Assembly: GCF_024679095.1 (NCBI RefSeq)
Contig: NC_066544.1
Span: 2,746,283-2,810,282 of the forward strand
DNA: 64,000 nt
Origin: Eriocheir sinensis
Lineage: Eukaryota > Arthropoda > Malacostraca > Decapoda > Varunidae
Reading direction: 5' to 3'
The position numbers and the translations under genes are program-made. How positions within the stretch are numbered: position 1 is the stretch's first letter; every line of letters starts with the position of its first letter. This document shows positions 30,715 through 41,319 of the stretch, one piece after another. The notes under the pieces are model-generated. The model was given only the letters and a program-made list of their open reading frames with translations, made no database searches and was not told the DNA's origin.

Positions 30715-32689
30715 GCGTTTGATGGAGCGTGTGCTGGAAGGGTTGCTCTGGAAAAGCGCCCTGGTGTACTTGGACGATGTACTAGTGTACGGGGACTCGT
30801 TCAAGCTGGCTCTGGAAAGGTTAAAAATAGTGCTGGACAGGCTCAGGGCGGCTAATGTGAAACTGAGTCCTAAGAAGTGCTGTCTTTTCCGGAAGGAAGT
30901 GCCGTTCCTGGGGCACATAGTGACTAGTGAGGGGGTGAAAACAGACCCGGGTAAAGTTGAGTCAGTAAAGGAGTGGCCGGTGCCGCGTAGTGTGACTGAA
31001 GTTCGTGGGTTTATCGGACTGTGCACGTACTACCGGCGGTTCGTGAAGGGGTTTGCTCAGACCGCAGCGCCACTCCACCACTTGACTCGGAAAGGGGCCT
31101 GCTTTCACTGGAGCGAGGATTGTCAACGGGCTTTTGAGGAGTTGAAGGAGGCCCTTGCTAATGCCCCTGTGTTACCGTACCCTGACCCCACAAAGGTGTA
31201 CATTCTGGACTGCGACGCTAGTGCTGAGGGCGTGGGAGCAGTTCTGTCCCAGGAAAAGGATGGGCAGGAATGGGTTCTCTCCTACTTCAGCCGGAAGTTC
31301 TCTGCGCCAGAGAGGAACTATTGCGTCACACGTAAGGAGTTGTTGGCAGTGATTCAGGCTCTAGATCACTTCCATCCGTACTTGTACGGGGCCAAGTTCA
31401 AGGTCAGGACGGACCATGCTGCGCTGAGGTGGTTAAAGAACCTCAGGAACCCGGAGGGTCAGCTGGCCAGGTGGATTGGCAAGCTTGAACAGCACGACTA
31501 CCACATCGAGTACCGGCCGGGGAAACTGCACGGTAATGCGGACAGTTTAAGTCGCCGTCCCTGCGAAAATGACTGTGCGCATTGCAGCCGCCGGGAGGGG
31601 GAGCCTGTGAGCGTGAAGCCTGCCGCGGTTGCCAGTGACACTAGTTGGGAAGAGGACCTCGGACAGGCCCAGCGGGAGGACGCGGACATTGGGCCCATAG
31701 TGACACTGCGGGAAGAAGGCGAGGAAAAACCGCCTTGGGAAAGTGTTGCACCGTTGAGCCCTGCAGCTAAGGCGTTGTGTCAACAGTGGGCAGTGCTACG
31801 CCTGAGTGATGGGGTGCTGCAGAGGCGGTGGGAGACAAGTGGCGGCGGTGTGGCCTTCTGGCAGACAATAGTTCCTGGGAAAATGAGAAAGGAACTGGTG
31901 CGCGAGGCTCACGGTGGTAGTGCGAGCGGCCACTTCGGTGTGCGTAAGACCCTTGGGAGGTTAAAGCAGCGTGTGTACTGGGTAGGCATGCGAAAGGACG
32001 CGACTGAGTGGTGCAGGAGTTGTGACGTGTGTTGTGCCAAGATGGGCCCCGGGAGAAGGACTGTGGCTCCCTTACAGGTGTACCAGGTAGGGGCACCCAT
32101 GGAGAGGGTAGCAGTGGACATTGTGGGCCCATTCCCTAAGACAGTTCGGGGGAATCGCTTTGTGTGCGTGGCCATGGACTATTTTACTAAGTGGCCGGAA
32201 GCGTTCCCTCTCCCGAACCATGAGGCGGGCACAGTGGCGGGGGTGTTGGTGGACGAGTTCTTTGCCCGGTTTGGTGTGCCGCACGAGTTGCACTCCGACC
32301 AAGGGAGGGAGTTTGAGTCGGCCGTGTTCCGGGAGTGCTGTAGCTTGCTGGGCATTAAAAAGACTCGTACCACACCCCTACGGCCTCAGTCAGATGGCAT
32401 GGTGGAACGCTACAACCGCACCCTAGGTCAGGAGTTGGCAAAGTATTGCCAGGAGGGACATGAGGATTGGGACTTGAAAATCCCCCCTGGTACTGATGGC
32501 TTACCGCTCGGCCGAACACGAGGTGACTGGGTACACGCCCGCGCGGCTGATGTGTGGACGGGAGTTCCGGCTGCCAGTGGATCTGGTGACTGGCAGGCCG
32601 CCGGACGAGGAGATGCCCACTACAGTCACCCCCTACGCTATCGCCCTCCAGGACCGTCTCCAGCAAGTACACCATCAGGTGAGGGCTAA
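30677..32689 (+). pseudogene. pol: gypsy-1 pol, part 2: RT C-terminus, RNase H, integrase
   Basis: This frame opens in RT (FGLVNAPATFERLMERVL), with the catalytic YLDD box in SALVYLDDVLVYG. RNase H follows: [29 protein letters not shown] and [11 protein letters not shown] supply the acidic residues. Integrase has an HHCC zinc site (HGGSASGHFG ... CRSCDVC) and a DDE core: VAVDIVGPFP, LHSDQGREFE and GMVERYNRTL. A second shift near 32480 scrambles the last 60 residues. The true continuation is the frame at 32496. Together the parts would copy element RNA and insert the cDNA. Confidence 0.92.
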
Positions 32690-32906
32690 CCTGAAGGTGT
32701 CGGGCGAGACGATGAAAGACCGGTACGATCGGCGGACCAAGTCACCACCTTTCAAGGAGGGGGACAAAGTGTGGTTGCACAACCCTCGGAGGAAGAAAGG
32801 GTTGTCTCCCAAGCTCCAGAGTCCCTGGGAGGGGCCCTACGACGTGGAACGGGTCCTTTCTGACGTCACATTCCGCATACGCCAGGGGCCTCACAGGCGT
32901 GCCATG
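32496..32906 (+). pseudogene. pol: gypsy-1 pol, part 3: integrase C-terminal region
   Basis: The continuation of integrase after the shift: MAYRSAEHEVTGYTPARLM, DRYDRRTKSPPFKEGDKVWL, SPKLQSPWEGPYDVERVLSD (the GPY/F module). It reads up to GPHRRA, where an 899-bp foldback element interrupts the codon series. The open frame to 33104 inside the foldback is accidental. Confidence 0.88.
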
Positions 32907-33805
32907 CAAGGCAAGTATAGAGAAGGTATAGTCATACAGGCGGGAGGAAATCACTCGTTGGTAATTCCTATAGCCTTCACGCTCGGCCCCGCCCCATCCT
33001 TGTTGTCTGCCCAAACCGATGACTTCACACATCTCACTCCCACCCTGTTTCCTGACCCCAACATTCATTTTTACGAAAACCTAAGACCACCATCATCTTC
33101 TTGAGAAAATTCTGCATCACACTAGCATAAATTTGTAACAATAATGTAAAAGTACACATACGAAAATCAGAGTTAAGTGAAGGATGGAGTAAACATGTTC
33201 TTGCACTTATTTCCCTTCATCTCCTTAGTACTCAGCTGGTTTTCGTCGCATCACTTTTATAAGCCCAGATCCTGAATCTGCATGCTTTTCTGCTTCTGAT
33301 GGTGTGTGTATCTCCGAGTAAAAATATGCATAGGGTCATAATCGTCTCGAACATAAGCCAAGAACATGTTTATCTATAGTTCACTTAACTCAGATTTTCG
33401 TATGTGTAATTTTACATTATTGTTACAAATTTATGCTAGTGTGATGCAGAATTTTCAGAAGATGATGGTGGTCTCAGTTTTCGTAAAATGAATGTTCCAG
33501 AAGTCGTCGGTGGCAGACAACGAGATGGGGCGGGGGCTTAATTAGGCTCGAGGAAGGGGCGGAGCTTATCGGGACGCCAGCCAATCATCGTCCAGGATGA
33601 GATGCCGTGAACATTTCTATTTATATTTTTTATTCATCGACAATTGCTTCATAGAGTATATAACAAAAAATCCACATCTTATTTTATTTTATTGAAGTAG
33701 TTTATAACATAAAAAACATCCGAGAGGTCCTAATAAAAAAGCTAATTTCAAAATTTGGTTCTTCACGTTCTATGAGAGTGACGCTACCTTTCTATACTTG
33801 CCTTG
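32907..33805. mobile_element. hAT-like foldback element, CAAGGCAAGTATAGA ends
   Basis: The 8-bp duplication GTGCCATG lies at 32899-32906 and 33806-33813. Both ends read CAAGGCAAGTATAGA inward. Most of the interior is an imperfect palindrome: for example GTGATGCAGAATTTTC, TTTTCGTAAA and TTCACTTAACTC occur in both orientations around a spacer at 33140-33370. No transposase. A partial second copy is at 44269-44805. Its 8-bp duplication suggests hAT. Confidence 0.85.
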
Positions 33806-34122
33806 GTGCCATGGTAGTGCACACGGACCGGCTCTGGCGGTACCACGGTCCCGGAGACTTCTCCTGGGAGGAGGAAGCTTCGCTGGCGGGCAGCGAGGAG
33901 GAGGAGGAAGCGGACCTGGAGCTGGGGGTCGAGGAGCCCCTGGTGACGGAGGATGAGGAAGACCTGGACCCGAGGGAACCGGAGCCCATGGTGTTGGAGG
34001 AGGACGCGGGCGAGGAGGTGTGTCCCCTGAACGGGGCATCTGCAGGAGATAATCTTGGGCCGGAGGTAAGGAGGCCCAGGAGGGAGCGGCGTCTCCCCGG
34101 TTGGATGGATGACTGTTTGTGA
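33806..34122 (+). pseudogene. pol: gypsy-1 pol, part 4: acidic C-terminal tail
   Basis: Resumes after the foldback: VVHTDRLWRYHGPGDFSWEE, matching VVHVNRLWRYHGPGNYT in gypsy-2. Then comes a strongly acidic stretch (GSEEEEEADLELGVEEP...) and RRERRLPGWMDDCL before the stop. The role of the acidic tail is unknown. No env-like gene follows. Confidence 0.85.
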
Positions 34123-34209
34123 CTGAGCACATGTTTAGTTGAGTTTACTTTATTTGGGCGGGATGTGTGTTTTCTTTTTTTGGGGGGGAGCGAGGACGCT
34201 CCATCTTTT

Positions 34210-34224
34210 CACAGGTGGGGGTGA
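34210..34224 (+). other. gypsy-1 polypurine tract
   Basis: A purine-rich stretch (AGGTGGGGGTGA, 34213-34224) immediately before the 3' LTR, the usual plus-strand primer position. Confidence 0.6.
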
Positions 34225-34797
34225 TGTTACGGCTGCCTGAGGTTCCCGCCAGGAAGTGACGTCACCGAGCGGGAAGGCCTGTGATTGGGGCGCGCACGAG
34301 GGCCTTGGGGGACGCCGGCAGGCAGTTGGATTCGAACCTCGGTCGGGACCTGAGGCTCGCAGCGTGGCGGTGCGCGGACCCCCTTGAAGAAAGTGCCTGG
34401 AATTGGCGGTGTTTGGGTTTGTGGACTTTATTAGAGGGTTTCGACGGTCAACAAGTGGCCGGACCCCGGTGGAACAGTGTGGGAACTGTGACAAAGGAAA
34501 TAAACCACGTTAAACCGGCGGATTGTGTTTCTCTGAGCCCGCCGAAGTGGAAGGGGTTTGCTTTCTCCACAGTAAAGTGCACTGGTAGCCAGAGGCTGGA
34601 TTTCACGCACGCTGTCGCTCTCGGAGGGAACACAGGGTGGCACACACGCCTGGGAGTCGCACCTCAGGGGACCAAGGACCCGGAAGTAACGTGAGTAGCC
34701 CATCCAGACGTTGGACGCCAGCCACAAGGAGCGGTGAGTCTCCTGGGGACGCTGACGGGGTTTTCGGGCGCCTGGGTGAGGTTACAGGAAGGTTACA
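34225..34797 (+). repeat. gypsy-1 3' LTR (intact)
   Basis: 573 bp, TG...CA. Nearly identical to the 5' LTR apart from two single-base differences seen by eye and the palindromic replacement. Confidence 0.93.
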
Positions 34798-34801
34798 ATA
34801 T

Positions 34802-35104
34802 TCTTCCTTAGTAGTACACTTCACTCGGACTCTTCACTTACCACTAGCTTACTATGACTGGGACTGGGACTCTCTCGCCCTCTTCTCCTATATATATCCA
34901 GAACAGTACAGTCTAGAATGTTACAGTATATTTTAGATCATACAAGAACATGTAGCAAAAATATATGCGAGTTGGCAACACTTCCCGCCTGGCGCCTGGT
35001 CGCGCCCCGCGGGGCGCGGACGAGGCTTTGCTCCCCGCCCCCCCTGCTCGTTCTTCCCGGAGCCTTCTAGAGGCCCATAGACGCCGGGGGAAGCTTCCAG
35101 CACA
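34802..35104 (-). repeat. gypsy-2 3' LTR, proximal part
   Basis: Continues the LTR after gypsy-1. It contains a promoter-like TATATATATCC (about 34891), the GC-rich CGCCCCGCGGGGCGCG, and ends CCAGCACA. 42986-43285 is its counterpart. Confidence 0.9.
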
Positions 35105-35130
35105 ACACTATCCCCCCCTCTTAATTATGG
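35105..35130 (-). other. gypsy-2 polypurine tract
   Basis: On the minus strand AATTAAGAGGGGGGGATAG lies next to the 3' LTR. The same tract follows the LTR fragment at 44060-44206. Confidence 0.7.
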
Positions 35131-35172
35131 TCGTCCCGATCACACACTTAACTATATACAAACATAAGAGAA

Positions 35173-36500
35173 TTAATCAAAAACATAATAATCGTCGTAT
35201 CGCTGTGGACGCCTGCGTTGTCTCTGTCTTCTGCTCGGTGCCTCCTGCGCGTCTGTCTCCTGGTGCGCCTCGTCGTCGTCCGCTTCTTGGGGTGTCCCTG
35301 GAACATCTGCCGAAGCCGGAAGGTTCTCTCCCTCGGCTGAAAGGTCCAGAAGGCCTATGTCGTCGTCGACCTCCTCTCGGTCTTGGACGTCCCTTGCGTT
35401 TCCGTCGGCTGCTGGGTGTCTGTAGTTGTTCAGGTGTAGTTTCCCGGACCGTGGTACCTCCATAGGCGGTTGACATGGACAACTTTCGGCTTGGTCCTTT
35501 CCGTTCTCCGGATTCGGTAAGTCACGTCGGAGAGGCGTTCTAGCACAGTATAAGGGCCTTCCCAGGGGCTCTGTAACTTCGGAGACTGTCCTTTCTTCCT
35601 CTGCGGGTTGTAAAGCCAGACTTGGTCTCCTTCCTTGAAGTCAACGTGGCTTGCCCTCATATTGTAACCGCGCTTCATGGCCTCCCCGGATAACTTCAAG
35701 GCACCACGGACTTGATGGTGCACCTCTTCCAGCCGTTCCTCTAGTTGACGGGTAAAACTGGAGGCGTCCCTTGGAAGGCTTTCCCCAGGGGGCCTTCCTG
35801 TCAGTAGGTCCACCGGCAATCGCAGCTCACGTCCAAAAGCTTTGCCGGTGAATACCCCGTAGTCTCGTGGGCGGCAGACCTGTAGGCCATGAGAAGCGCA
35901 AGCAGCTTCTGATCTCATGAAGACTGATCATTGTTGCACTGCTTGGCCAACTCCTGGCCCAACGTCCAATTAAACCTCTCCACCATTCTATCTGACTGTG
36001 GGTGCAGAGGGGTGGTCCGGGTCTTCTTGATACCCAGAAGCTTGCAGCACTCAGCAAGGACTGTTGACTCAAAATTCCTTCCCTGGTCGGAATGGAGCTC
36101 GTTAGGCACACCGAAGCGACAGAAGAACTCCTCCACCAAAACCTTGGCGATGGTAGTGGCTTCCTGGTCAGGGATGGCGTAGGCTTCCGGCCACTTGGTG
36201 AAGTAATCCATTGTGACGCAGATGTACCTATTTCCGTTCGTCGTCAGATGCAAGGGTCCTGCTATATCCACTGCCACCCGTTCCATGGGAGCTCCAACCT
36301 GGTATAGTTGCAATGGGGCACGGTGACGCTTTTTGGGGCCCTTCTTTGCACAGCACACCTCACACGCGTGACACCATTCTTCCACGTCCTTCCTCATTCC
36401 AACCCAGTAGAACCTTTGGCGCAGGCGACTCAGTGTCTTCTTTACCCCAAGGTGTCCGCTGGTGATGCTGTCGTGCATTTCTTTCAAGACGCCTTCCCGG
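35173..36500 (-). pseudogene. pol: gypsy-2 integrase and acidic C-terminal tail
   Basis: Minus-strand frames 36487-35915, 35918-35430 and 35463-35173 run in order. The zinc region is HDSITSGHLGVKKT with CHACEVC. The catalytic core is VAVDIAGPLH, LHSDQGRNFE and RMVERFNWTL (DDE residues present). The C-terminal region has DFKEGDQVWLYNPQRKK and WEGPYTVLERLSDV (GPY/F), then VVHVNRLWRYHGPGNYT. The acidic tail is DDDIGLLDLSAEGE with a basic end RRQRQRRRPQRYDDYYVFD. Two frame breaks (about 35920 and 35450) inactivate it. Confidence 0.88.
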
Positions 36501-36502
36501 GA

Positions 36503-37432
36503 CTACACAGGTAGCACCGTGGACCAGTAGTGGTCAAGACCATCATGAGAGACCCAGCGTCGCTGCAACACCCCGTCGTCTATCCGAAGAGTGTCCCACT
36601 GAGTCCAGTAATTCTTGGTGGTAGGGCTTTCTCTCGAGATTACTTCCCACCCAGGTCGTGTTGACGATTGACTCAGCCACTCCATAATCGGTCTCGGATC
36701 TCGGTCCTCCCGCTGCAGTTTTCCCAAGTTTTCCCATGGCACCTCCGCTGTCTGTTCCACTGTAGTGCGGCGGCACATATTCTGGACGCTTTCCCTCTGG
36801 AGGCAATGTTGACACTCAGGTAGGCAGGGGCGCCGGCTCAAGCTATCCGCGTTACCGTGTGTTAGCCCAGATCGGTGCACACTAGTGTAGTGATGCTGCT
36901 CTAGTTTACCTATCCAGCGATCAAGCTGGCCCTCAGGGTTGTTCAGTGACTTCAACCACCGCAATGCAGCGTGATCCGTGCGGATGGTGAAAGTTGCACC
37001 GTACAGGTAAGCATGGAAAAAGTCAAGGCTCTTGACTACTGCCAGGAGTTCTTTCCGGGTCACGCAATAGTTTTTCTCGGCTGGAGTGAGCTTCTTGCTG
37101 AAGTAGGCCACAACCCGTTCCATGTCGGCACATGCCTGGGACAGCACTCCACCAATCCCCTCATCACTGGCATCACAATCCAGTATAAAAGGCTTAGAGG
37201 GGTCTGGGTAGGTGAGTACGGGCGAGCTGATGAGGGCCTCCTTGAGCTTTTCAAAGGCAACCTGAGTTTCCGCTGTCCACTCAAACTTGGGCCCCTTCTT
37301 CGTCAGGAGGTGCAGTGGTGCAGCAATCGTAGCGAAGCCTTTCACAAACCTTCGGTAGTATGAGCACAACCCGAGGAAGCTCCGCAGATCCTTCACGTTG
37401 GTGGGTGTCGGCCAGTCCCTTACCGCAGCCAC
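36503..37432 (-). pseudogene. pol: gypsy-2 RNase H and connection region
   Basis: A single minus-strand frame of 309 codons: [20 protein letters not shown] (end of RT), [46 protein letters not shown] (RNase H acidic residues), then [12 protein letters not shown] and a linker to integrase. It is cut upstream by the CR1 fragment and broken downstream near 36500. Confidence 0.88.
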
Positions 37433-37442
37433 CTTCTCAGGA

Positions 37443-37878
37443 TCAGTGCGTTGAGAAACTTGCCATACGAGGAAAGACTCAAACAGTTAAACTTGCATTC
37501 TCTAGAAAGGCGAAGGGTGCGTGGAGACATGATCGAGGTTTATAAATGGATGAAGGGCTTTAATAAGGGAGACATTCATAAGGTTTTGTTGGTAAGAGAA
37601 CCGGGTAGGACACGAAGTAACGGGTTTAAACTGGATAAATTCAGATTCAACAGGGACATAGGCAAAAATTGGTTTACTAACAGGGTGGTGGATGAGTGGA
37701 ATTGGCTTAGCAGTCATGTGGTGAGTGCCAATACAATTGTCACATTCAAAAATAGACTAGATAAATTCATGGACAGCGATATTAGGTGGGGTTAGATACA
37801 CGGGAGCTTAGGGTCAAAGGAGCTGCCTCGTACAGGCCTACCGGCCTCTTGCAGACTCCTGCGTTCTTATGTTCTTAG
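37443..37878 (+). mobile_element. CR1-like LINE 3' fragment inserted in gypsy-2
   Basis: The plus-strand frame reads [59 protein letters not shown] and WFTNRVVDEWNWLSS before a stop, then a 3' UTR ending CTTATGTTCTTAG. It separates gypsy-2 RT (REVQYL...HIVSE) from RNase H ([11 protein letters not shown]). It belongs to a different CR1 subfamily from the 3145/19285 copies. No duplication could be read. Confidence 0.85.
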
Positions 37879-39246
37879 CTTCGCTCACGATGTGTCACAA
37901 GTATTGGACCTCCCTTTGGAATAGGCAGCATTTCTTCGGGCTGAGCTTAAGGTGTGCAGCTCTAAACCGGGCGAAAACCTCTGATAGCCTTTCCATCTCC
38001 TGCTCGAAGGTCTGGCCAAAGACAATCACGTCGTCGAGGTAGATGAGTGCCGTCTTCCAGTGAAGTCCCTCCAGCACCCTCTCCATCAGCCGCTCGAACG
38101 TGGCCGGCGCGTTGCACAGGCCAAAGGGCATGACCTTAAACTGCCACAGGCCTTGACGGTAGGAGAAGGCTGTTTTCTCTTTGTCCTGCTCCGCCATTTT
38201 GACTTGGTGATACCCAGACTTCATATCCAGTTTTGAAAACCACTTGGAGCCCACCAAAGCATCGAGCGTGTCGTCGATCCGTGGGAGTGGGTATGAATCC
38301 TTGATGGTGAGATCGTTGAGGGCTCGGTAGTCCACGCAGCACCTGAGGGAACCGTCCTTTTTTCTGACGACCACTACAGCAGACGCCCACGGGCTGCTGG
38401 ACCGCTCGATTAACCCCTGTTGCCGGAGATCATCCATTACCTCATCCATCTCTTTGCGACGGGCTGGTGCCATCCTTCGAGGAGCTTGCCTCACTGGGCG
38501 GTGGCTACCTGTGTCGATGTGGTGCTCTACCAGGTCCGTACACCCCAAGTCAAGGTCTCCTGTGGAAAATACATCTGCATTCCTCACGAGAAGCTCCCTG
38601 AGCTGTTCCACTTGGGGCTCCTCTAGACACTTGGAGCTCCTGTTAAACAGGTCGTGCAGGTAGTCGGGCAGCTCCTCCTGGGGCTTCGTCAGGGTTCTCC
38701 TGCAGACACAGGTTCTTGGTTCCTGGTCGATCTCTTGGCACAACCCCACCATGGTCCCTTGTTCTATTTTCTTTGGACTGAAGGAGACATTGGCCACGAC
38801 GACAGGCACTTCCGCTGCAGCAGGGTCTACCAAAGTACTGCCTACAATCACCCCGTTTTCTACCGGGCATCGACTTCCACTCTCTACCACACACAGGCTA
38901 GCCGGGGGGGCACCCGTAATTTGACAGGGTAACAGCATCTCCGACCTCGGAGGAATAATGGTGGTGCGCTTGACCGTCACTGGTAGGTCTTCCTTGTTCA
39001 CAGTCGTCAGTGGCACCCTCCTTCCTCCTACAGTCAGCTACTTAGCGCGGAAGTCCAGCTCGCACCTGTGGGAGACAAGATAATCCATACCTAGGATGCA
39101 GGGGTCGTCCATGTCAGCCACGTAGACAGAGAGGAACTCTTCCTTTCCTCCGAGCTCAAACTTCACGTCCACTGGGCCTCTGAGCTCTGCGTAGTGTCCT
39201 GTGACTCCGCACAGTCGATGCGGCGTCTTAGGAAGCCGACGATGAC
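37879..39246 (-). pseudogene. pol: gypsy-2 protease remnant and reverse transcriptase
   Basis: The main minus-strand frame 39016-37895 carries RT: LVEHHIDTGSHRPVRQAPRR, SPWASAVVVVRKKDGSLRCC, DYRALNDLTIKDSYPLPRID, KLDMKSGYHQVKMAE (motif A), SYRQGLWQFKVMPFGLCNAP, and ALIYLDDVIVFG (YLDD). A TGA replaces the Gly codon before HIVSE. Upstream in another frame (39240-39030) is the protease C-terminal half (GVTGHYAELRGPVDVKFEL, PCILGMDYL); its DSG active site is missing. The hAT-like insertion lies just upstream. Confidence 0.88.
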
Positions 39247-39838
39247 CTGAAGAGCATAGCTGGGCGTTATCGCGATAAGTTATCGCGATATTTTATCGCT
39301 GATAACAAAATCGGATTATCGACCATCCGCTACTTATTTAAATATATATCGGTATCTTCGTTACTTTTGTAACCAAACTAGCGATAATCGCTACTTTTTT
39401 TCCGCCTCTCAGAAAAAAACGTTGTCTCCTCCCTACTGCGCATGCGTGGCCCGGTGTTGTATGAAAAAACTTCGGGGTATGAAATATCTTCCGTGATGAG
39501 ATTTCATACTTAGATCATGAAAATTAAAAAAACTATGTTATTTTTTTATGCTACTCAAAAATCAATATATCATAGAGAAAAATCATTTAACTTTGCCCCA
39601 AAAATGATTATTCACTGCCTCAACTTTGATATTCCATATTCGTTTGTGACCATGCCATGGTATTGAAGGCATCCGCTGTTGTGTTATTTGGTGTCCCATC
39701 GTCAAAAGCTGGCGCTTTTGTTTACAAACACTGGTCTCTCGTGAACTGCGCATGCTCAGACCATTAAGTGTAGACCTGTACAGTCTCACAATGCTTTTTC
39801 AACCCATTAAGAGTTGCTGGAAAGGTGAATCAAACATA

Positions 39839-39947
39839 CAGTACCACCATCCTCGCTGTTTCTAAAACGACGTACACTCTGTACATATAAATACAACTCG
39901 TACAGAGTGCCGTTCTAGTAACAGCGAGGACGGTGGTAGTGGTACTA
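39839..39947. mobile_element. Hairpin MITE, 109 bp
   Basis: The left arm AGTACCACCATCCTCGCTG ... CACTCTGTAC and right arm GTACAGAGTG ... CAGCGAGGACGGTGGTAGTG pair with a 15-base loop (ATATAAATACAACTC). TA lies on both sides (39837-39838 and 39948-39949). The right TA is also the left target TA of the Tc1 element. Confidence 0.8.
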
Positions 39948-39949
39948 TA

Positions 39950-41319
39950 CATCCTTGTGCAAATTAATTGAAACAGGCAATGAAAATATGTTTCCCAAGG
40001 ATCTTTATTTTTCAAACAAACTAAAACATCTGATAAATGCAAATTAGTAACGGATATGGCCTCCTCTGTTTTTTATGAGCATTTGAACGCGGTTTGGCAT
40101 AGAATCCACTAGATTTGAACAGTCACTGTTGATTTTTGGGTCCCTGTACCATACCTGAATCAGTGCCTGAATGAGCATTTCTTTAGTTGTGCAGTCCATT
40201 GTACGAAGCCTACTTTTGCAAATGGCCCACAAATTTTCAATTGGGCTTACGTCTGGAGAGTTGCCCGGCCAATCAAGCACTTGTATATTCTTCTCTGTCA
40301 TGAAATTCTTCACAATTTTTGATGTGTGACAGGGAGCAAGGTCCTGTTGAAAGATCCCAGAACCATCAGGAAACCTCTTCTCTAGCTCTGGAACAAGTCT
40401 TTTTTGAAGAACATCAATGTATTGTGCTGAACGCATCATTCCTTCAACTGGATGAAGGCTTCCGACACCATAATAACTAAAGCATCCCCAAAACATCTTC
40501 TTAAGAGGGTGTTTAACACATTGATCAATGTGAGAATCCCGAATCTTCTCTCCTGATGACCTACGAACATGCTGGCTTCTCTGACCCTGTACAAAAAAAT
40601 GGCTCTCATCACTAAAAATGACTTTTCTCCACTGTTCCTTGGTCCAATCTTTGTACTTCTTTGCCCACTTATACCGTTTTTCTTTCATTGCTTTGGTTAG
40701 AAGCTGTTTTTTCACAGGTCTTCTGGCTCTTCTACCAACTGCGAGGAGCCGTCTGCGAACTGTAGAGGAACTAATTTCGATTCCTTTCTGCTTTAAATCT
40801 GTATTCAAAGCGTCGCTCGTTTTGCGTGGATCTTTTTTGCTTTGTCGAATTAAGTAGGCATCGTCTCTTGGAGTAGTTTTTTTCTTACGGCCACATTTCC
40901 CCTTACGTTTAGGAGTAACCGATCCAGTGTCATGCTTCAATTTAATGACACGGCTAACAGTTGCAAGACTCACTCCAACGATCTTAGCAATTTCTCGATA
41001 TGTACTAGATGTATGTTCATGCAAAGTCACAATCTTAGTACGCTTTCTGGGTGTCACGTCCATCTCGGAAAAGTGTTGGCTTATGACTGAGTGACGTCAG
41101 ACTCATGAGCTGCAGTGGGGTTTCTGATGTATGATGCAATAATTATTGCATCAGCCTAAATCTCATGATGCAATATCGGCTGAATTATTGCATCAGCAAA
41201 TGTTTAGATGATAATTGATGCAATAGCAGCTCAATTATTGCATTAGCATACTTTAATAAGATGTAATAGCAAATAGTAGGCTAAAATCATGTTTGTTTCA
41301 ATTAATTTGCACAAGGATG
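39950..41319 (-). mobile_element. Complete Tc1-type transposon
   Basis: Perfect terminal inverted repeats: both ends read CATCCTTGTGCAAATTAATT and continue GAAAC. TA lies at 39948-39949 and 41320-41321. 1,370 bp with one intact transposase on the minus strand. Short TTATTGCATCAGC-type words repeat in the 5' part (41120-41260). Confidence 0.93.
40044..41063 (-). CDS. Tc1 transposase, intact
   Basis: The 339-aa enzyme would bind the TIRs, excise the element and insert it at TA. The N-terminal paired-like helix-turn-helix region is about residues 1-50 (STYREIAKIVGVSLATVSRV). A basic hook/NLS-like KRKGKCGRKKK follows near 52-62, then a second DNA-binding segment (about 65-120, SSSTVRRRLLAVGRRARRP). 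The catalytic triad is D152 (IFSDESHF), D241 (FQQDLAPCH) and E276 (SPIENLW), with exactly 34 residues between the last two (DD34E, Tc1 type). Length and spacing are normal for the family, the ATG at 41063 is the natural start, and no stop or frameshift is visible. With intact TIRs this is the best candidate for an active gene in the window. Confidence 0.95.
   Translation of the reverse strand: MDVTPRKRTKIVTLHEHTSSTYREIAKIVGVSLATVSRVIKLKHDTGSVTPKRKGKCGRKKKTTPRDDAYLIRQSKKDPRKTSDALNTDLKQKGIEISSSTVRRRLLAVGRRARRPVKKQLLTKAMKEKRYKWAKKYKDWTKEQWRKVIFSDESHFFVQGQRSQHVRRSSGEKIRDSHIDQCVKHPLKKMFWGCFSYYGVGSLHPVEGMMRSAQYIDVLQKRLVPELEKRFPDGSGIFQQDLAPCHTSKIVKNFMTEKNIQVLDWPGNSPDVSPIENLWAICKSRLRTMDCTTKEMLIQALIQVWYRDPKINSDCSNLVDSMPNRVQMLIKNRGGHIRY

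Larger units (their letters stand above)
25395..34797 (+). mobile_element. gypsy-1: young Ty3/gypsy LTR retrotransposon nested in gypsy-2
   Basis: LTRs start TGTTACGGCTGCC and end GGTTACA. The 4-bp duplication ATAT lies at 25391-25394 and 34798-34801, inside the gypsy-2 LTR. Order: 5' LTR (with a hAT-like insert), primer site, gag, pol (protease, RT, RNase H, integrase, GPY/F, acidic tail), polypurine tract, 3' LTR. Net length is about 6.6 kb. The two LTRs are almost identical over their shared parts, so it inserted recently. It is nevertheless defective: a 1-base loss in RT, a shift in integrase, and two insertions. Confidence 0.92.

Noticed and set aside
32496..33104. Reading the integrase frame through to 33104 as the native pol end
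   Set aside because: From 32907 the frame runs into the foldback element; the native tail resumes at 33806.
33770..34132. Minus-strand proline-rich frames opposite the gypsy-1 tail
   Set aside because: Antisense of the Glu/Asp-rich pol tail.
25395..34797. gypsy-1 as an endogenous retrovirus
   Set aside because: No envelope-like frame between integrase and the 3' LTR; only an acidic pol tail. It is treated as a retrotransposon.
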